Source: Pelagirhabdus alkalitolerans (GTDB lineage: Bacteria; Bacillota; Bacilli; Bacillales; Amphibacillaceae). From it: DNA of 64,000 bases. This document shows positions 19,301 through 27,045 of the stretch, in pieces; the first letter of the stretch is position 1; each line of letters begins with the position of its first letter. The DNA lies in contig NZ_FMYI01000009.1 of NCBI RefSeq assembly GCF_900096905.1, forward strand, positions 1 to 64,000. Direction: 5' to 3'. A program made the position numbers and the translations under genes. Below the pieces are notes generated by a model that saw only the letters and a program-made list of their open reading frames with translations, was not told the origin of the DNA and did not search any database.

Positions 19301-20008
19301 GAGCGATTGTCGTATGAATATCCTTATCAAGATGCGACCCGTTACCGAGCCAAACAAACCGTAACAGAAATTAAACGCCAGAATGAAACAATTGATGACT
19401 ATGCCGCAACGGATATTCAGAAACCTTATAAACGTTCGATTATTCAACGTCCTCAATTTATGCAAGAAAAGAAAACGCTGAGCCCTCAAGAGTTTGGTAC
19501 AGCGATGCATACGTATATGCAACATTTAAATTTTAATAGAAGTTGGGACAAATTGCAGCTAGAACATTTTGCTGAAACACTGGTTGAACGTGAGTTATTA
19601 GAAGCATCTCAAGCAATAGCTCTCGATTTTGATTCTATTGAAGCGTTTTTAACATCTGATCTAATGACGATACTTTCCTCAGCAGATGTGATTGAACGTG
19701 AGGTTCCGTTTAGTTTGATGCTTAATGCAGATACTGTTTATAAAGATTGGCAATCGAATGAGAATGATCAATTATTTGTTCAAGGGATCATCGATTTGCT
19801 TGTTAAAACAGAGGAAGGTTGGGTGATTATCGATTATAAAACAGATAAAATCCACCAATCAGTCGATGAAAATGAACGACAACGATTGAGAGGACGTTAT
19901 CAAACACAAATAGACTTATATTCAAAAGCGATTGAGAAAATACTCGGTCATGAAATTAAAAAACGTTACCTCTATTTCTTCGACCAAGCATTCGTGCTTA
20001 AACTATAA
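16298..20008 (+). CDS. addA: Helicase-nuclease subunit AddA
   Basis: A 1236-residue UvrD/RecB-type helicase fused to a C-terminal nuclease. Walker A AAAGSGKTAVLVER is near residue 26, and DEYQDTN, KQSIYRFRHAEP and TTIHKSKGLEYPIV mark helicase motifs II, III and V. The nuclease signature IIDLLVK and IIDYKTDK lies in the last 100 residues. It forms the AddAB recombination nuclease that resects DNA ends. The ATG at 16298, not the GTG three bases earlier, has the better distance from AAAGGGGG. It overlaps addB and ends at a strong terminator. Confidence 0.95.
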   Translation: MPKWTEQQSEAIFTKGQDTLVAAAAGSGKTAVLVERIIQKVISTKDAVNIDELLVATFTNAAAQEMRNRVAQALESALEDNPDSNHLKRQLTLLQQAQISTLHSFCLDLVKRYAYLLDIDPGFRIADDIESDLLRQEVMEDLFEEWYGEDFQDREAFFELVERFSSDRSDQQIESLILKLYDFARQNPWPESWLDQVADTYQISADDNEDDFEWLKLLKRDVKDQLDRSETLLHQALDLTREPDGPYKYADALDSDLSFIQRLKGASSDWEALRKEFEQLKFVTLSGRGMECDPVKQERVKTLRDKVKKIIQGLKDELFARSLNDQFEDMNQLYPTIHQLVSCVKQFKQSYQELKKEKGLVDFSDLEHFALTILIDHTKTGLAPSEVALSLRNQYKEVLVDEYQDTNMVQESILQLVSDEEPGNLFMVGDVKQSIYRFRHAEPSLFIQKYKDYQKEGNSGKRIDLAKNFRSRKEILRATNYVFRQVMDEKIGEIAYDEDAELIYGNDNYDNANQDDVETELVILDRSDYKTEESESDGETALDLTKAELEGRTYAKRIKEWVGSNETPPRLVFDKDSGVSRPAAYRDIVILMRSLTWAPTIMEELKKEGIPVYAELSTGYLEAIEIKVMMSLLKVIDNAKQDIPLASVLKSPIVGINEEELAQIRLQDPKNSYYEALTQFVQEQEEGKLKNQLTRFLTQLTQWRTEARQGSLSELIWKIYRETGYYDFVAGMPGGRQRQANLRALYDRARSYEETSFRGLFRFLRMIERMEERGDDLGAARALGEQEDVVRITTIHKSKGLEYPIVILGALGKQFNQQDLKDRYLLHKDLGFGSKWIDIENRLMYPTLLYHAVKSYMKQELWAEEMRVLYVAMTRAKEKLVMIGTLNSFEKTKEKWQDILNQQTWTLPDAHRLEMDTYLDWIAMSLIRHQSGSLLRNDEFEQQISTEIADDLSSWIVKTDQVKSRSSLSKDKSEDTVDLKQVIQNRQPVKVTKPGLDQFVDERLSYEYPYQDATRYRAKQTVTEIKRQNETIDDYAATDIQKPYKRSIIQRPQFMQEKKTLSPQEFGTAMHTYMQHLNFNRSWDKLQLEHFAETLVERELLEASQAIALDFDSIEAFLTSDLMTILSSADVIEREVPFSLMLNADTVYKDWQSNENDQLFVQGIIDLLVKTEEGWVIIDYKTDKIHQSVDENERQRLRGRYQTQIDLYSKAIEKILGHEIKKRYLYFFDQAFVLKL

Positions 20009-20031
20009 AAAAAGTTTGTGAAAAAATTATC

Positions 20032-20080
20032 AAAAGGTGGGCGTTTAGCTGTTATAGAGAGCTGAACGCCCACCTTTTTT
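20032..20080 (+). terminator. Strong terminator after addA
   Basis: A GC-rich hairpin, with an AAAAGGTGGGCGTT arm complementary to AACGCCCACCTTTT, then a T-run. It closes the sipV-addB-addA transcript. Confidence 0.93.
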
Positions 20081-20125
20081 GTATGTGAAAACGGCATGAT
20101 GTTGGGATGAATTGACAATATTTTA

Positions 20126-20153
20126 TTGACAGAAGCAAATTGCATGATAAAAT
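20126..20153 (+). promoter_or_regulatory. Promoter of the iron-siderophore transporter operon
   Basis: TTGACA (20126-20131) and TAAAAT (20148-20153) have a 16-base spacer; another TTGACA sits 14 bases upstream. The Fur box begins 13 bases after the -10, over the expected transcription start. Confidence 0.7.
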
Positions 20154-20165
20154 AAAACTACCTAA

Positions 20166-20188
20166 TTGATAATGAATCTCATTATCAA
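20166..20188 (+). promoter_or_regulatory. Fur box
   Basis: A perfect inverted repeat, TTGATAATGA and TCATTATCAA around a 3-base centre. It contains the classic GATAATGA...TCATTATC Fur core and sits between the promoter and the first transporter gene. It predicts repression when iron is sufficient. Confidence 0.9.
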
Positions 20189-20216
20189 ACAATACATAGA
20201 GATAAAGGATTTTTTT

Positions 20217-21167
20217 ATGAAACTTATAGTACTCATCCCGATCTTAGTCATCTTATCGATCATCTCACTGTTTATTGGAGTCATTCCATTAAACCCAACT
20301 GATATGTTTAATCTGACGGATCAACAAATACAAATTATTTTTATCAGTCGAATTCCACGAGTCATAAGTATTGTTATGGCTGGTGTAGGTTTAAGTATTA
20401 GCGGCTTAATTATGCAACAGCTAAGCCGGAACAAATTTGTATCCCCTACTACAGCAGGAACGATGGATTCGGCTCGGCTTGGTATATTAGTTGCCATGAT
20501 GTTGTTTGGTAGTGCAACGCCGATGGAACGCACGATCGTTGCTTTTATTTTTGCTTTACTAGGGACATTTATTTTTATGAAGTTACTAGACAAAATCAAA
20601 TTCAAAGATCCAGTTTTTATTCCGTTGGTAGGGCTGATGTTTGGAAGTGTTATTAGTTCCATTACGACCTTTTTTGCCTATCAACATGATTTGATTCAAA
20701 ATATGTCTGCGTGGCTTCAAGGAAATTTTGCTCTTATTTTACAAGGTCAGTACGAACTTCTTTATTTAAGCGTTCCTTTAGTCATTTTTGCATACTTATT
20801 TGCGAATCGATTCACCATTGCGGGGATGGGCGAAGATTTTTCAAAGAATTTAGGGTTGAATTATCGAGTGATCGTTAATATAGGTTTGACGATTGTTGCC
20901 CTCATGACATCAGTGGTCGTGTTAACAGTCGGAACCATACCTTTCTTAGGATTAGTCGTACCCAATATCGTATCGATGTATCACGGTGATCATTTAAAAA
21001 GGAGTCTTCCTCACACGGCACTTTTAGGCGCTATCTTTTTACTTGTAATGGATATATTAGGACGTGTTATTATCTTCCCTTATGAAATTGCGATTGGTGT
21101 AGTGGTAGGGGTTGTCGGAAGTTTTATCTTCCTATATCTCGTCATGAGGAGAAGTGTTTATGAGTAA
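20217..21167 (+). CDS. Iron-siderophore ABC transporter permease (YclN-like)
   Basis: A 316-residue FecCD-family permease with about eight to nine hydrophobic segments and the FecCD hallmarks RIPRVISIVMAGVGLSISG, QQLSRNKFVSPTTAGTMDSA and GTIPFLGLVVPNIV. It forms the membrane channel with the next gene. I place the start at ATG 20217, with AAAGGA 7-8 bases upstream; upstream in-frame codons fall inside the Fur box. Four genes (two permeases, ATPase, binding protein) match the order of the B. subtilis petrobactin system yclNOPQ and of fat/ceu systems. The exact siderophore is not deducible. Confidence 0.88.
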   Translation: MKLIVLIPILVILSIISLFIGVIPLNPTDMFNLTDQQIQIIFISRIPRVISIVMAGVGLSISGLIMQQLSRNKFVSPTTAGTMDSARLGILVAMMLFGSATPMERTIVAFIFALLGTFIFMKLLDKIKFKDPVFIPLVGLMFGSVISSITTFFAYQHDLIQNMSAWLQGNFALILQGQYELLYLSVPLVIFAYLFANRFTIAGMGEDFSKNLGLNYRVIVNIGLTIVALMTSVVVLTVGTIPFLGLVVPNIVSMYHGDHLKRSLPHTALLGAIFLLVMDILGRVIIFPYEIAIGVVVGVVGSFIFLYLVMRRSVYE

Positions 21168-22107
21168 TCGAACAAAAATTATTATTCTGACTGTTTTAAG
21201 TGTACTCTTTGTATCTATTTATTTATTCGCTGGGCTGGAAGGTAATTGGACTTATATTTTAAATCGGCGCGCTACACGTATCATTGCGATCGTTGTAACC
21301 GGTGCAGTGATTGGTATTTCAACGATTATATTCCAAACGATTACGAATAATCGTCTGTTAACACCGAGTTTGATCGGACTTGATTCGCTGTATCAATTAA
21401 TCCAAACCTTTATTATCTTTTTTTATGGATCGACGAGTCTTTCGGCAACGGATCAGACGATTAACTTTTTCATATCGGTGTCACTTATGATTTTATTTGC
21501 ACTGATTTTGTTTCAATTACTATTTAAAAAAGGAAATAATGTTTATTACTTATTATTAATGGGACTTATATTCGGTACTTTTTTCCAAAGTTTATCAAGC
21601 TTTATGCAAGTCCTTATTGATCCTAATGAATTTATGGTTGTACAAAATCGAATGTTTGCAAGCTTCAATAATGTACAAACCGATTTATTATATGTATCAC
21701 TAATTTTACTGGCGATCACCTTCATTTACTTAATGACGTATTACAAATATTTAGATGTATTGTCATTAGGTAAAGAACATGCCATTAATTTAGGTGTGGA
21801 TTACAATGCGATTGTAAGTCGCTTGATGATCGTCGTAGCGATCCTTGTTTCCATTGCTACAGCCTTGGTAGGGCCTATTATGTTTTTAGGTATTTTAGTT
21901 GTAAATGTTGCTTATGAAATGTTTAAAACATTTAAGCATTCAGTATTATTATCCGGAACTGTATTAATTAGCATTGTTGCCCTAGTCGGTGGACAACTCG
22001 TTGTAGACCGCATTTTTGGCTTTTCAACGACACTAAGTGTCATTATTAACCTAATTGGCGGTATCTACTTCCTATATCTTATCTTAAAGGAGAATCGAAC
22101 ATGGTAG
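21160..22107 (+). CDS. Iron-siderophore ABC transporter permease (YclO-like)
   Basis: A 315-residue FecCD-type permease with RRATRIIAIVVTGAVIGIST, NRLLTPSLIGLDSLYQL and GPIMFLGILVVNVAYE segments. It is the second half of a heterodimeric channel. It starts at ATG 21160, with GAGGAG 8 bases upstream, and overlaps the preceding permease gene by 8 bases, indicating translational coupling. The next ATPase gene begins 7 bases before its end. Confidence 0.87.
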   Translation: MSNRTKIIILTVLSVLFVSIYLFAGLEGNWTYILNRRATRIIAIVVTGAVIGISTIIFQTITNNRLLTPSLIGLDSLYQLIQTFIIFFYGSTSLSATDQTINFFISVSLMILFALILFQLLFKKGNNVYYLLLMGLIFGTFFQSLSSFMQVLIDPNEFMVVQNRMFASFNNVQTDLLYVSLILLAITFIYLMTYYKYLDVLSLGKEHAINLGVDYNAIVSRLMIVVAILVSIATALVGPIMFLGILVVNVAYEMFKTFKHSVLLSGTVLISIVALVGGQLVVDRIFGFSTTLSVIINLIGGIYFLYLILKENRTW

Positions 22108-22859
22108 AAATAAAAGAAGTTGCAAAAGCATATGGTGATTCAGTTGTTGTCGATCATGTATCGATGCATATACCAAAAGGCAAAATTACATCCTTTATTG
22201 GCCCCAATGGAGCTGGTAAAAGTACACTTTTATCAATTGTCAGTCGTTTAATTGCTAAAGATCATGGTGAAGTATTAATAGATGATGAGGAAGTCAGCAC
22301 AGCAAACAATAAAGAACTAGCTAAAAAATTATCGATTTTAAAACAATCGAATCATATTAATGTGAGGTTAACAGTTAGACAACTTGTGAGTTTCGGGCGC
22401 TTTCCATATTCGCAAGGCAAGTTGAATGAATTTGATGAAAAAATGGTGGATAGTGCGCTCGCTTATATGGAGCTAGGGGAGATGCAGCATAAGTTTTTAG
22501 ATCAATTGAGTGGAGGTCAAAAGCAACGCGCTCACATTGCAATGGTTATTGCACAAGACACAGATTATATTTTATTAGATGAGCCTTTAAATAATTTAGA
22601 TATGAAACACTCTGTTCAAATTATGAAAGTTTTAAGGCGATTAGTCGATGATTTAGGAAAAACCGTAATTATTGTTTTGCACGATGTGAATTTTGCATCT
22701 GTTTATTCAGATCAAATCGTCGCGCTCAAAGAAGGTAAAGTTGTTAAACAAGGTCCGACAAAAGAGATCATAAACAATGGTGTCTTAAAAGAAGTCTATG
22801 ATATGGACATTAAAATTCAAGACATTGATCAATGTCGCATTTGTCTCTATTTTTCTTAA
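22101..22859 (+). CDS. Iron-siderophore ABC transporter ATPase (YclP-like)
   Basis: A 252-residue ABC ATPase. Walker A GPNGAGKSTLL is near residue 35, the signature LSGGQKQRAHIAMV follows and Walker B YILLDEPLNNLDM is intact, with the switch His in VLHDVNFA. It energises the two FecCD permeases. The ATG at 22101 has AAAGGAGA upstream and overlaps the permease end. Length and motif spacing are typical of FepC/YclP. Confidence 0.9.
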   Translation: MVEIKEVAKAYGDSVVVDHVSMHIPKGKITSFIGPNGAGKSTLLSIVSRLIAKDHGEVLIDDEEVSTANNKELAKKLSILKQSNHINVRLTVRQLVSFGRFPYSQGKLNEFDEKMVDSALAYMELGEMQHKFLDQLSGGQKQRAHIAMVIAQDTDYILLDEPLNNLDMKHSVQIMKVLRRLVDDLGKTVIIVLHDVNFASVYSDQIVALKEGKVVKQGPTKEIINNGVLKEVYDMDIKIQDIDQCRICLYFS

Positions 22860-22993
22860 TGTGTTTAAACCAGATGGACTTTATATAAATCATCTTAGCT
22901 ACTGGGCCCAAGTAATAAGTGGTAGGTGAAGACGTGTAAGGAATGTCTGTTTAAAAATATAAACTATATGTAAAATAAGGAGAGGTAAAGTAA

Positions 22994-23947
22994 ATGAAGA
23001 AGCTAATAATGATGATGTTACTCTTTGTGTTCGTTGTCGTTGGTGCGGCATGTGCGGATGCAAATGATACATCTGAAGAAATAGATGAGAATGAAGAAAC
23101 AACAGAAGAAAATGAAGATATAGAAGTGGAACATGAACTAGGCACGACAATGGTTCCACAAAATCCTGAAAATGTTGTTGTATTTGATTTTGGAACTGTC
23201 GATACATTACATGAATTAGGGATTGAAGTTACAGCGGTACCAAAAGCAAATGTTCCAGACTATTTGGATGTATTCACACAAGATGAATATGAAGATGCAG
23301 GTACGTTATTTGAACCTGACTTTGAAACGCTAGCTAATTTAGATCCTGATCTTATTATTATTTCGGGCCGTACCCAAGAGGCTTATGAAGATTTAAGTGA
23401 ATTAGCACCAACGATCTACATGGGCATCGAAGAGAACGACTACATGAATTCATTTGAAAACAATGTTATGCAATTAGCAGAAATTTTTGATGTTGAAGAT
23501 GAAGCGAGTGATCGTGTATCTGACTTACTCGATCAAGTGGATGCATTACAAAATCAAGTGCCTGAAGATCAAAACGGCTTAATTGTAATGACAAGCGATG
23601 GTTCGCTAAGCGCATACGGTCCAGGTTCTAGGTTTGGTATTATTCATGATGACTTTGGCGTGGAACCTGTTGCACTGGATATTGAAGAAGCAACACATGG
23701 TCAAAATATTAGTTTTGAATATGTCAGCGAGATGGATCCAGATTACTTATTTGTGATGGATCGTAATGCGGTTGTAGGTGGAGAAGATGATGCCGTTACG
23801 ACATTAGATAATGAACTCATCAATCAAACAACAGCGGTTCAGAACGATCAAGTGATTCATTTAACACCTGACTATTGGTATCTATCTAGCGGTGGGATTG
23901 AATCTGTTCAACAAATGATTAATGAAATTAGTGCCATAACAGAATAA
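22994..23947 (+). CDS. Iron-siderophore substrate-binding lipoprotein (YclQ-like)
   Basis: A 317-residue periplasmic-binding-protein-type (PF01497-like) receptor. The N-terminal signal segment ends in VVVGAACAD; this lipobox is slightly unusual, with Gly at -3 where Leu, Val or Ile is usual. A very acidic linker of about 25 residues follows, and then the binding fold (ENVVVFDFGTVDTLHELG, DLIIISGRTQEAYEDL). The lipid-anchored protein captures the ferric siderophore and delivers it to the permeases. It follows the ATPase gene after a 134-base gap with no obvious terminator, so the Fur box upstream may control all four genes. AAGGAGAGG precedes the ATG. Confidence 0.87.
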   Translation: MKKLIMMMLLFVFVVVGAACADANDTSEEIDENEETTEENEDIEVEHELGTTMVPQNPENVVVFDFGTVDTLHELGIEVTAVPKANVPDYLDVFTQDEYEDAGTLFEPDFETLANLDPDLIIISGRTQEAYEDLSELAPTIYMGIEENDYMNSFENNVMQLAEIFDVEDEASDRVSDLLDQVDALQNQVPEDQNGLIVMTSDGSLSAYGPGSRFGIIHDDFGVEPVALDIEEATHGQNISFEYVSEMDPDYLFVMDRNAVVGGEDDAVTTLDNELINQTTAVQNDQVIHLTPDYWYLSSGGIESVQQMINEISAITE

Positions 23948-23952
23948 ATCGT

Positions 23953-23988
23953 TAAAAAAGACAACTCGACTTGAGTTGTCTTTTTTTA
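23953..23988 (+). terminator. Terminator after the iron transporter operon
   Basis: AAAAAAGACAACTC and GAGTTGTCTTTTTT arms around a 5-base loop, ending in a T-run, directly after the binding-protein gene. Confidence 0.9.
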
Positions 23989-24049
23989 CGCATAAATCAA
24001 CTTATGTCGAGTTTTGTAAAAATAGTTTGAAAAAATTAATTCAAATGTC

Positions 24050-24078
24050 TTTATAAATGATAAAATAAACCGAAAATA
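24050..24078 (+). promoter_or_regulatory. Sigma-D-like promoter upstream of cheX
   Basis: TTTA (24050-24053), a 15-base spacer and ACCGAAAATA (24069-24078). The same arrangement with GCCGAAAATA precedes the MCP gene at 33443. It resembles the motility sigma-D consensus (TAAA, 15 bases, GCCGATAT). The assignment is inferred from the two copies and the chemotaxis context. Confidence 0.5.
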
Positions 24079-24153
24079 TTAATAGAGTGTAAAAAGAATT
24101 AGTGAGTTAGCCCTAATCAATTGATGTGAAGGGCAGTAGGGGGAGGAAGAAGT

Positions 24154-24615
24154 TTGGCTACAGATAAGAATTTAAATGAAATTATTAAAGAGGTATATAA
24201 CGGTACGATTCATGCTGTAAAAAACATTATACCACTTGATCCAGAGGTTGGATCGCCACAATTAGTAGAGCCACCACTAACGGTCAAGTTTGGGGTGCTG
24301 ATCGGTGTAACAGGCAGTATAAAAGGAGAGCTTGTTTTACAATCCGATCAAGATTTTTTCTCGGAAATAGGGGAAGTGATGTTTGGCATGCCGCTTACAG
24401 AGGATATGTTAGAGTCATTTGCAGGTGAGCTAGGGAATATGATTGCAGGTAGTTTATCAACTTATTTATCAAATGTTGAGATTAATACAGATATAACACA
24501 TCCAACGGTTTTACAAGGGGATGCAACATTATCAGGGTTTAAACGTGCATTATTAGTCGATATCAATTATTCAAATCAAAAGAATTTAAAAGTACATCTC
24601 TTGTTAAATCAATAA
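24154..24615 (+). CDS. cheX: Chemotaxis phosphatase CheX
   Basis: A 153-residue CheC/CheX/FliY-family protein. The active-site pattern SxxxExxN is present as SFAGELGNM near residues 88-96, followed by GSLSTYLS. CheX homologues dephosphorylate CheY-P and so adapt or end the motor signal. It starts at TTG 24154, preceded by GGGGGAGG at a good distance. It opens a cluster with cheW, cheY and an MCP gene. No cheA, cheB or cheR is nearby, so the core kinase must be elsewhere. Confidence 0.85.
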   Translation: MATDKNLNEIIKEVYNGTIHAVKNIIPLDPEVGSPQLVEPPLTVKFGVLIGVTGSIKGELVLQSDQDFFSEIGEVMFGMPLTEDMLESFAGELGNMIAGSLSTYLSNVEINTDITHPTVLQGDATLSGFKRALLVDINYSNQKNLKVHLLLNQ

Positions 24616-24742
24616 TAAATGTGACTTTTGTTTCAATAGTCAATGGATAAAAAATCAATTATACTCAAAAATAGACACGTTTTGACGAGTAATTATGTTA
24701 TGATGTTAATGATTCTATTTTTCTGGTAAAGGAGTCATGAAA

Positions 24743-25204
24743 ATGAGTACTGAAAAATATATAGTTTTCCAATTAAATGGTCAAGAATACGGTGCAAGCA
24801 TTAAACAAATTGTATCAATTGAGCGACTACAAGAAGTTGTATCGTTACCTCAAGTTTCGGATTTTATTGAAGGGATTACGAAACTACGTGGGGAAGTGAT
24901 TCCTGTTATTGACTTAAAAACACGAATGAACTTACCCCCGTCTGAAAAAACAGACCAATCTCGTATGCTCGTCTCATTAGTAGACGATGTATCAGTTGGG
25001 TTTATTGTTGACGATGCATCGGATGTGATTGATATTGATGAATCAATTATTGAACCGGCGCCAACGACAATAAAAGGTGTTAATGCTAACTTTTTAAATG
25101 GTGTGGCTAAATTAGATGATCGTCTATTATTACTCATCGATTTATCCTATGTATTAAATTATGACGAATTAAGCGAAGTAAAACAGGTAGCAGAAGAGAA
25201 ATAA
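24743..25204 (+). CDS. cheW: Chemotaxis coupling protein CheW
   Basis: A 153-residue CheW-fold protein with FQLNGQEYGASIKQIVSIE at the N-terminus, LRGEVIPVIDLKTRM in the middle and NGVAKLDDRLLLLIDL at the end. It links receptors to CheA. The ATG at 24743 lies 8 bases after AAAGGAG and is preferred over the ATG at 24737. It is followed by cheY after 20 bases. Confidence 0.92.
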   Translation: MSTEKYIVFQLNGQEYGASIKQIVSIERLQEVVSLPQVSDFIEGITKLRGEVIPVIDLKTRMNLPPSEKTDQSRMLVSLVDDVSVGFIVDDASDVIDIDESIIEPAPTTIKGVNANFLNGVAKLDDRLLLLIDLSYVLNYDELSEVKQVAEEK

Positions 25205-25224
25205 AGATTGAGGGAGAGATAAAA

Positions 25225-25581
25225 ATGGCTCGCGTATTAATTACAGACGATGCAGCATTTATGAGAATGCAGCTAAAAAATATTTTTGAATCACTAGGTC
25301 ATGAAGTTGTTGGTGAAGCTGAAAATGGTCAAGTCGCGATTGATCAATATGAAGAACTAAAACCTGAACTTGTTACAATGGATATTACCATGCCAGAAAT
25401 GAATGGTGTTGAAGCCGTTAAGGCAATTAAATCAAACGATCCAGATGCGACGATTGTGATGTGTTCTGCTATGGGACAACAACAGATGGTTTTAGAAGCT
25501 ATTCAAGCAGGAGCTAAAGATTTTATCGTGAAACCATTTGATCAAGAGCGTATTCAACAGGCTTTAGACAAAATATTTTAA
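25225..25581 (+). CDS. cheY: Chemotaxis response regulator CheY
   Basis: A 118-residue single-domain receiver. The acidic pair DD (in ITDDAAFM), the phosphorylated Asp in TMDITMPEMNG, the Ser of VMCSAMGQ and Lys of FIVKPF are all in place. The length and the MRMQLKNIF segment match B. subtilis CheY. Phosphorylated CheY acts on the flagellar motor switch. The gene is co-transcribed with cheW and ends at a hairpin. Confidence 0.92.
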   Translation: MARVLITDDAAFMRMQLKNIFESLGHEVVGEAENGQVAIDQYEELKPELVTMDITMPEMNGVEAVKAIKSNDPDATIVMCSAMGQQQMVLEAIQAGAKDFIVKPFDQERIQQALDKIF

Positions 25582-25626
25582 TTGAATCACTTAATTAAAA
25601 TGTATGTTTAAGTACGATTGTAAGTG

Positions 25627-25665
25627 AAAGTCGCATTCATTTAATTGCGATCGAATGCGACTTTT
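25627..25665 (+). terminator. Terminator after cheY
   Basis: AAAGTCGCATTC pairs with GAATGCGACTTT around a 14-base loop and ends in TTTT. Confidence 0.82.
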
Positions 25666-25709
25666 CTTATCAATACATTTAAAAGAATGATGTAAAGGGG
25701 CGGTATTCA

Positions 25710-26936
25710 ATGACGAATAAAAATGTAATCGTAGTTGTTGTAGCTAGTGTGTTACATCTTTTAGCGTTTGGTTATGTGTTATTAACACTAGATGTTTTTA
25801 ACAATGTCGGTGTCGATGGGTTTATTTTTGTCGGTGCGGCGATCGTGTTTAGTCTTTTATTTGCTTGGTTTACAGCTAAACAACGCCGTAAAGATTTAAA
25901 AGCAATTCATGAGCGTCTAGATACCTTAGCAAGTGAGGAAATGACCACACTTCCTGATAAAAAGGTAAAAAGTTCAGATTTAAAACCAATTAATGAGAAG
26001 TTCGAAGCTATACATAATCGTTCAGAGAAACTCTATCAATTTATTTCTAAATTGACAGATCAAATGAATACACAAACGAATACTGTTAACGAAAGTATTA
26101 ATACATTAGCTGAAGATAGCACGAATATCTCAGTTACTTTAGAAGAAATATCAAGTGGTGCAGATGAACAAGCTCAGTCTGCTTCATCATTAACGGAAGG
26201 TTTCCAACAATTCGCGAATACTATTATGAGCGTTGCAATGAATGGTGAAAATATAAAAAGTGAATCACAAGATATGCTCTCGATTACAAATGAAGGTCGA
26301 GAATTGATGGATCAATCTGTTGAGAAGATGGCTATTATTGACCGTACGATTAAGGAGTCACTTGATAAAGTTAAAGGGTTAGATGATATGACCTTAAAAA
26401 TCACAAATCTTGTGACTGTCATTCAAGAAGTTGCTGAGCAAACGAACTTACTTGCATTAAATGCAGCAATTGAAGCAGCTCGAGCAGGTGAGCATGGTAA
26501 AGGTTTTGCCGTTGTAGCAGATGAAGTTCGAAAGTTAGCAGAACAGGTTAGTCTGTCAGTTAATGACATTACAACGACGACAACTGGTATTCAAGAGGAG
26601 TCTTCAGCAGCTGTTAACGCGCTTGAACAAGGCTACCAAGCTGTAAGTGAAGGGTCTGAACAAATCCAAACAACAGGTAATACGATTAAACAATTGAATT
26701 CAATTATCACGGGTATGGGTGATGAGATTTCAGGTGTATCAACGTCTCTTTACGATATTTTAGATAACACGAAGTCAATTAATGAATCGATATCTAACAT
26801 AGCAAGTGTATCGGAAGAGTCTGCAGCGGGAATTGCAGAAGCAGATTCATCTGCTGGTCGATTAGCTAAATCCGTTCAAAACATTAAAGAAATGCAAGAA
26901 GAGTTAGAAAAGAACATAGCTGAGTTATACATGTAA
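25710..26936 (+). CDS. Methyl-accepting chemotaxis protein with minimal extracellular part
   Basis: A 408-residue receptor. Two membrane helices lie at about residues 5-27 and 38-53, joined by only about ten residues, so there is no extracellular sensor domain. A linker of about 50 residues replaces a clear HAMP, and the cytoplasmic hairpin has the conserved tip EVAEQTNLLALNAAIEAARA near residues 240-260 and GKGFAVVADEVRKLAEQ after it. It probably senses a membrane or cytoplasmic cue and signals through CheW/CheA. AAAGGGGCGG precedes the ATG. It has its own terminator. Confidence 0.88.
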   Translation: MTNKNVIVVVVASVLHLLAFGYVLLTLDVFNNVGVDGFIFVGAAIVFSLLFAWFTAKQRRKDLKAIHERLDTLASEEMTTLPDKKVKSSDLKPINEKFEAIHNRSEKLYQFISKLTDQMNTQTNTVNESINTLAEDSTNISVTLEEISSGADEQAQSASSLTEGFQQFANTIMSVAMNGENIKSESQDMLSITNEGRELMDQSVEKMAIIDRTIKESLDKVKGLDDMTLKITNLVTVIQEVAEQTNLLALNAAIEAARAGEHGKGFAVVADEVRKLAEQVSLSVNDITTTTTGIQEESSAAVNALEQGYQAVSEGSEQIQTTGNTIKQLNSIITGMGDEISGVSTSLYDILDNTKSINESISNIASVSEESAAGIAEADSSAGRLAKSVQNIKEMQEELEKNIAELYM

Positions 26937-26968
26937 AGAAATGCACTCGTGCATTTCTTTTTTTTTTT
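26935..26968 (+). terminator. Terminator after the 25.7-kb MCP gene
   Basis: AAAGAAATGCAC and GTGCATTTCTTT arms with a long T-run, overlapping the stop codon. Confidence 0.88.
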
Positions 26969-27045
26969 AGTGATTTGACTGGATCTTTTGATTAATTGAA
27001 AGGACTCATTTAGACTTATTATGTAGATTGAAGGAGGTATAGCAA

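Noticed and set aside
22899..23207. Two minus-strand frames opposite the siderophore-binding lipoprotein
   Set aside because: Ser/His/Leu-rich sequence created by the acidic linker and signal peptide codons on the real strand; no ribosome site.
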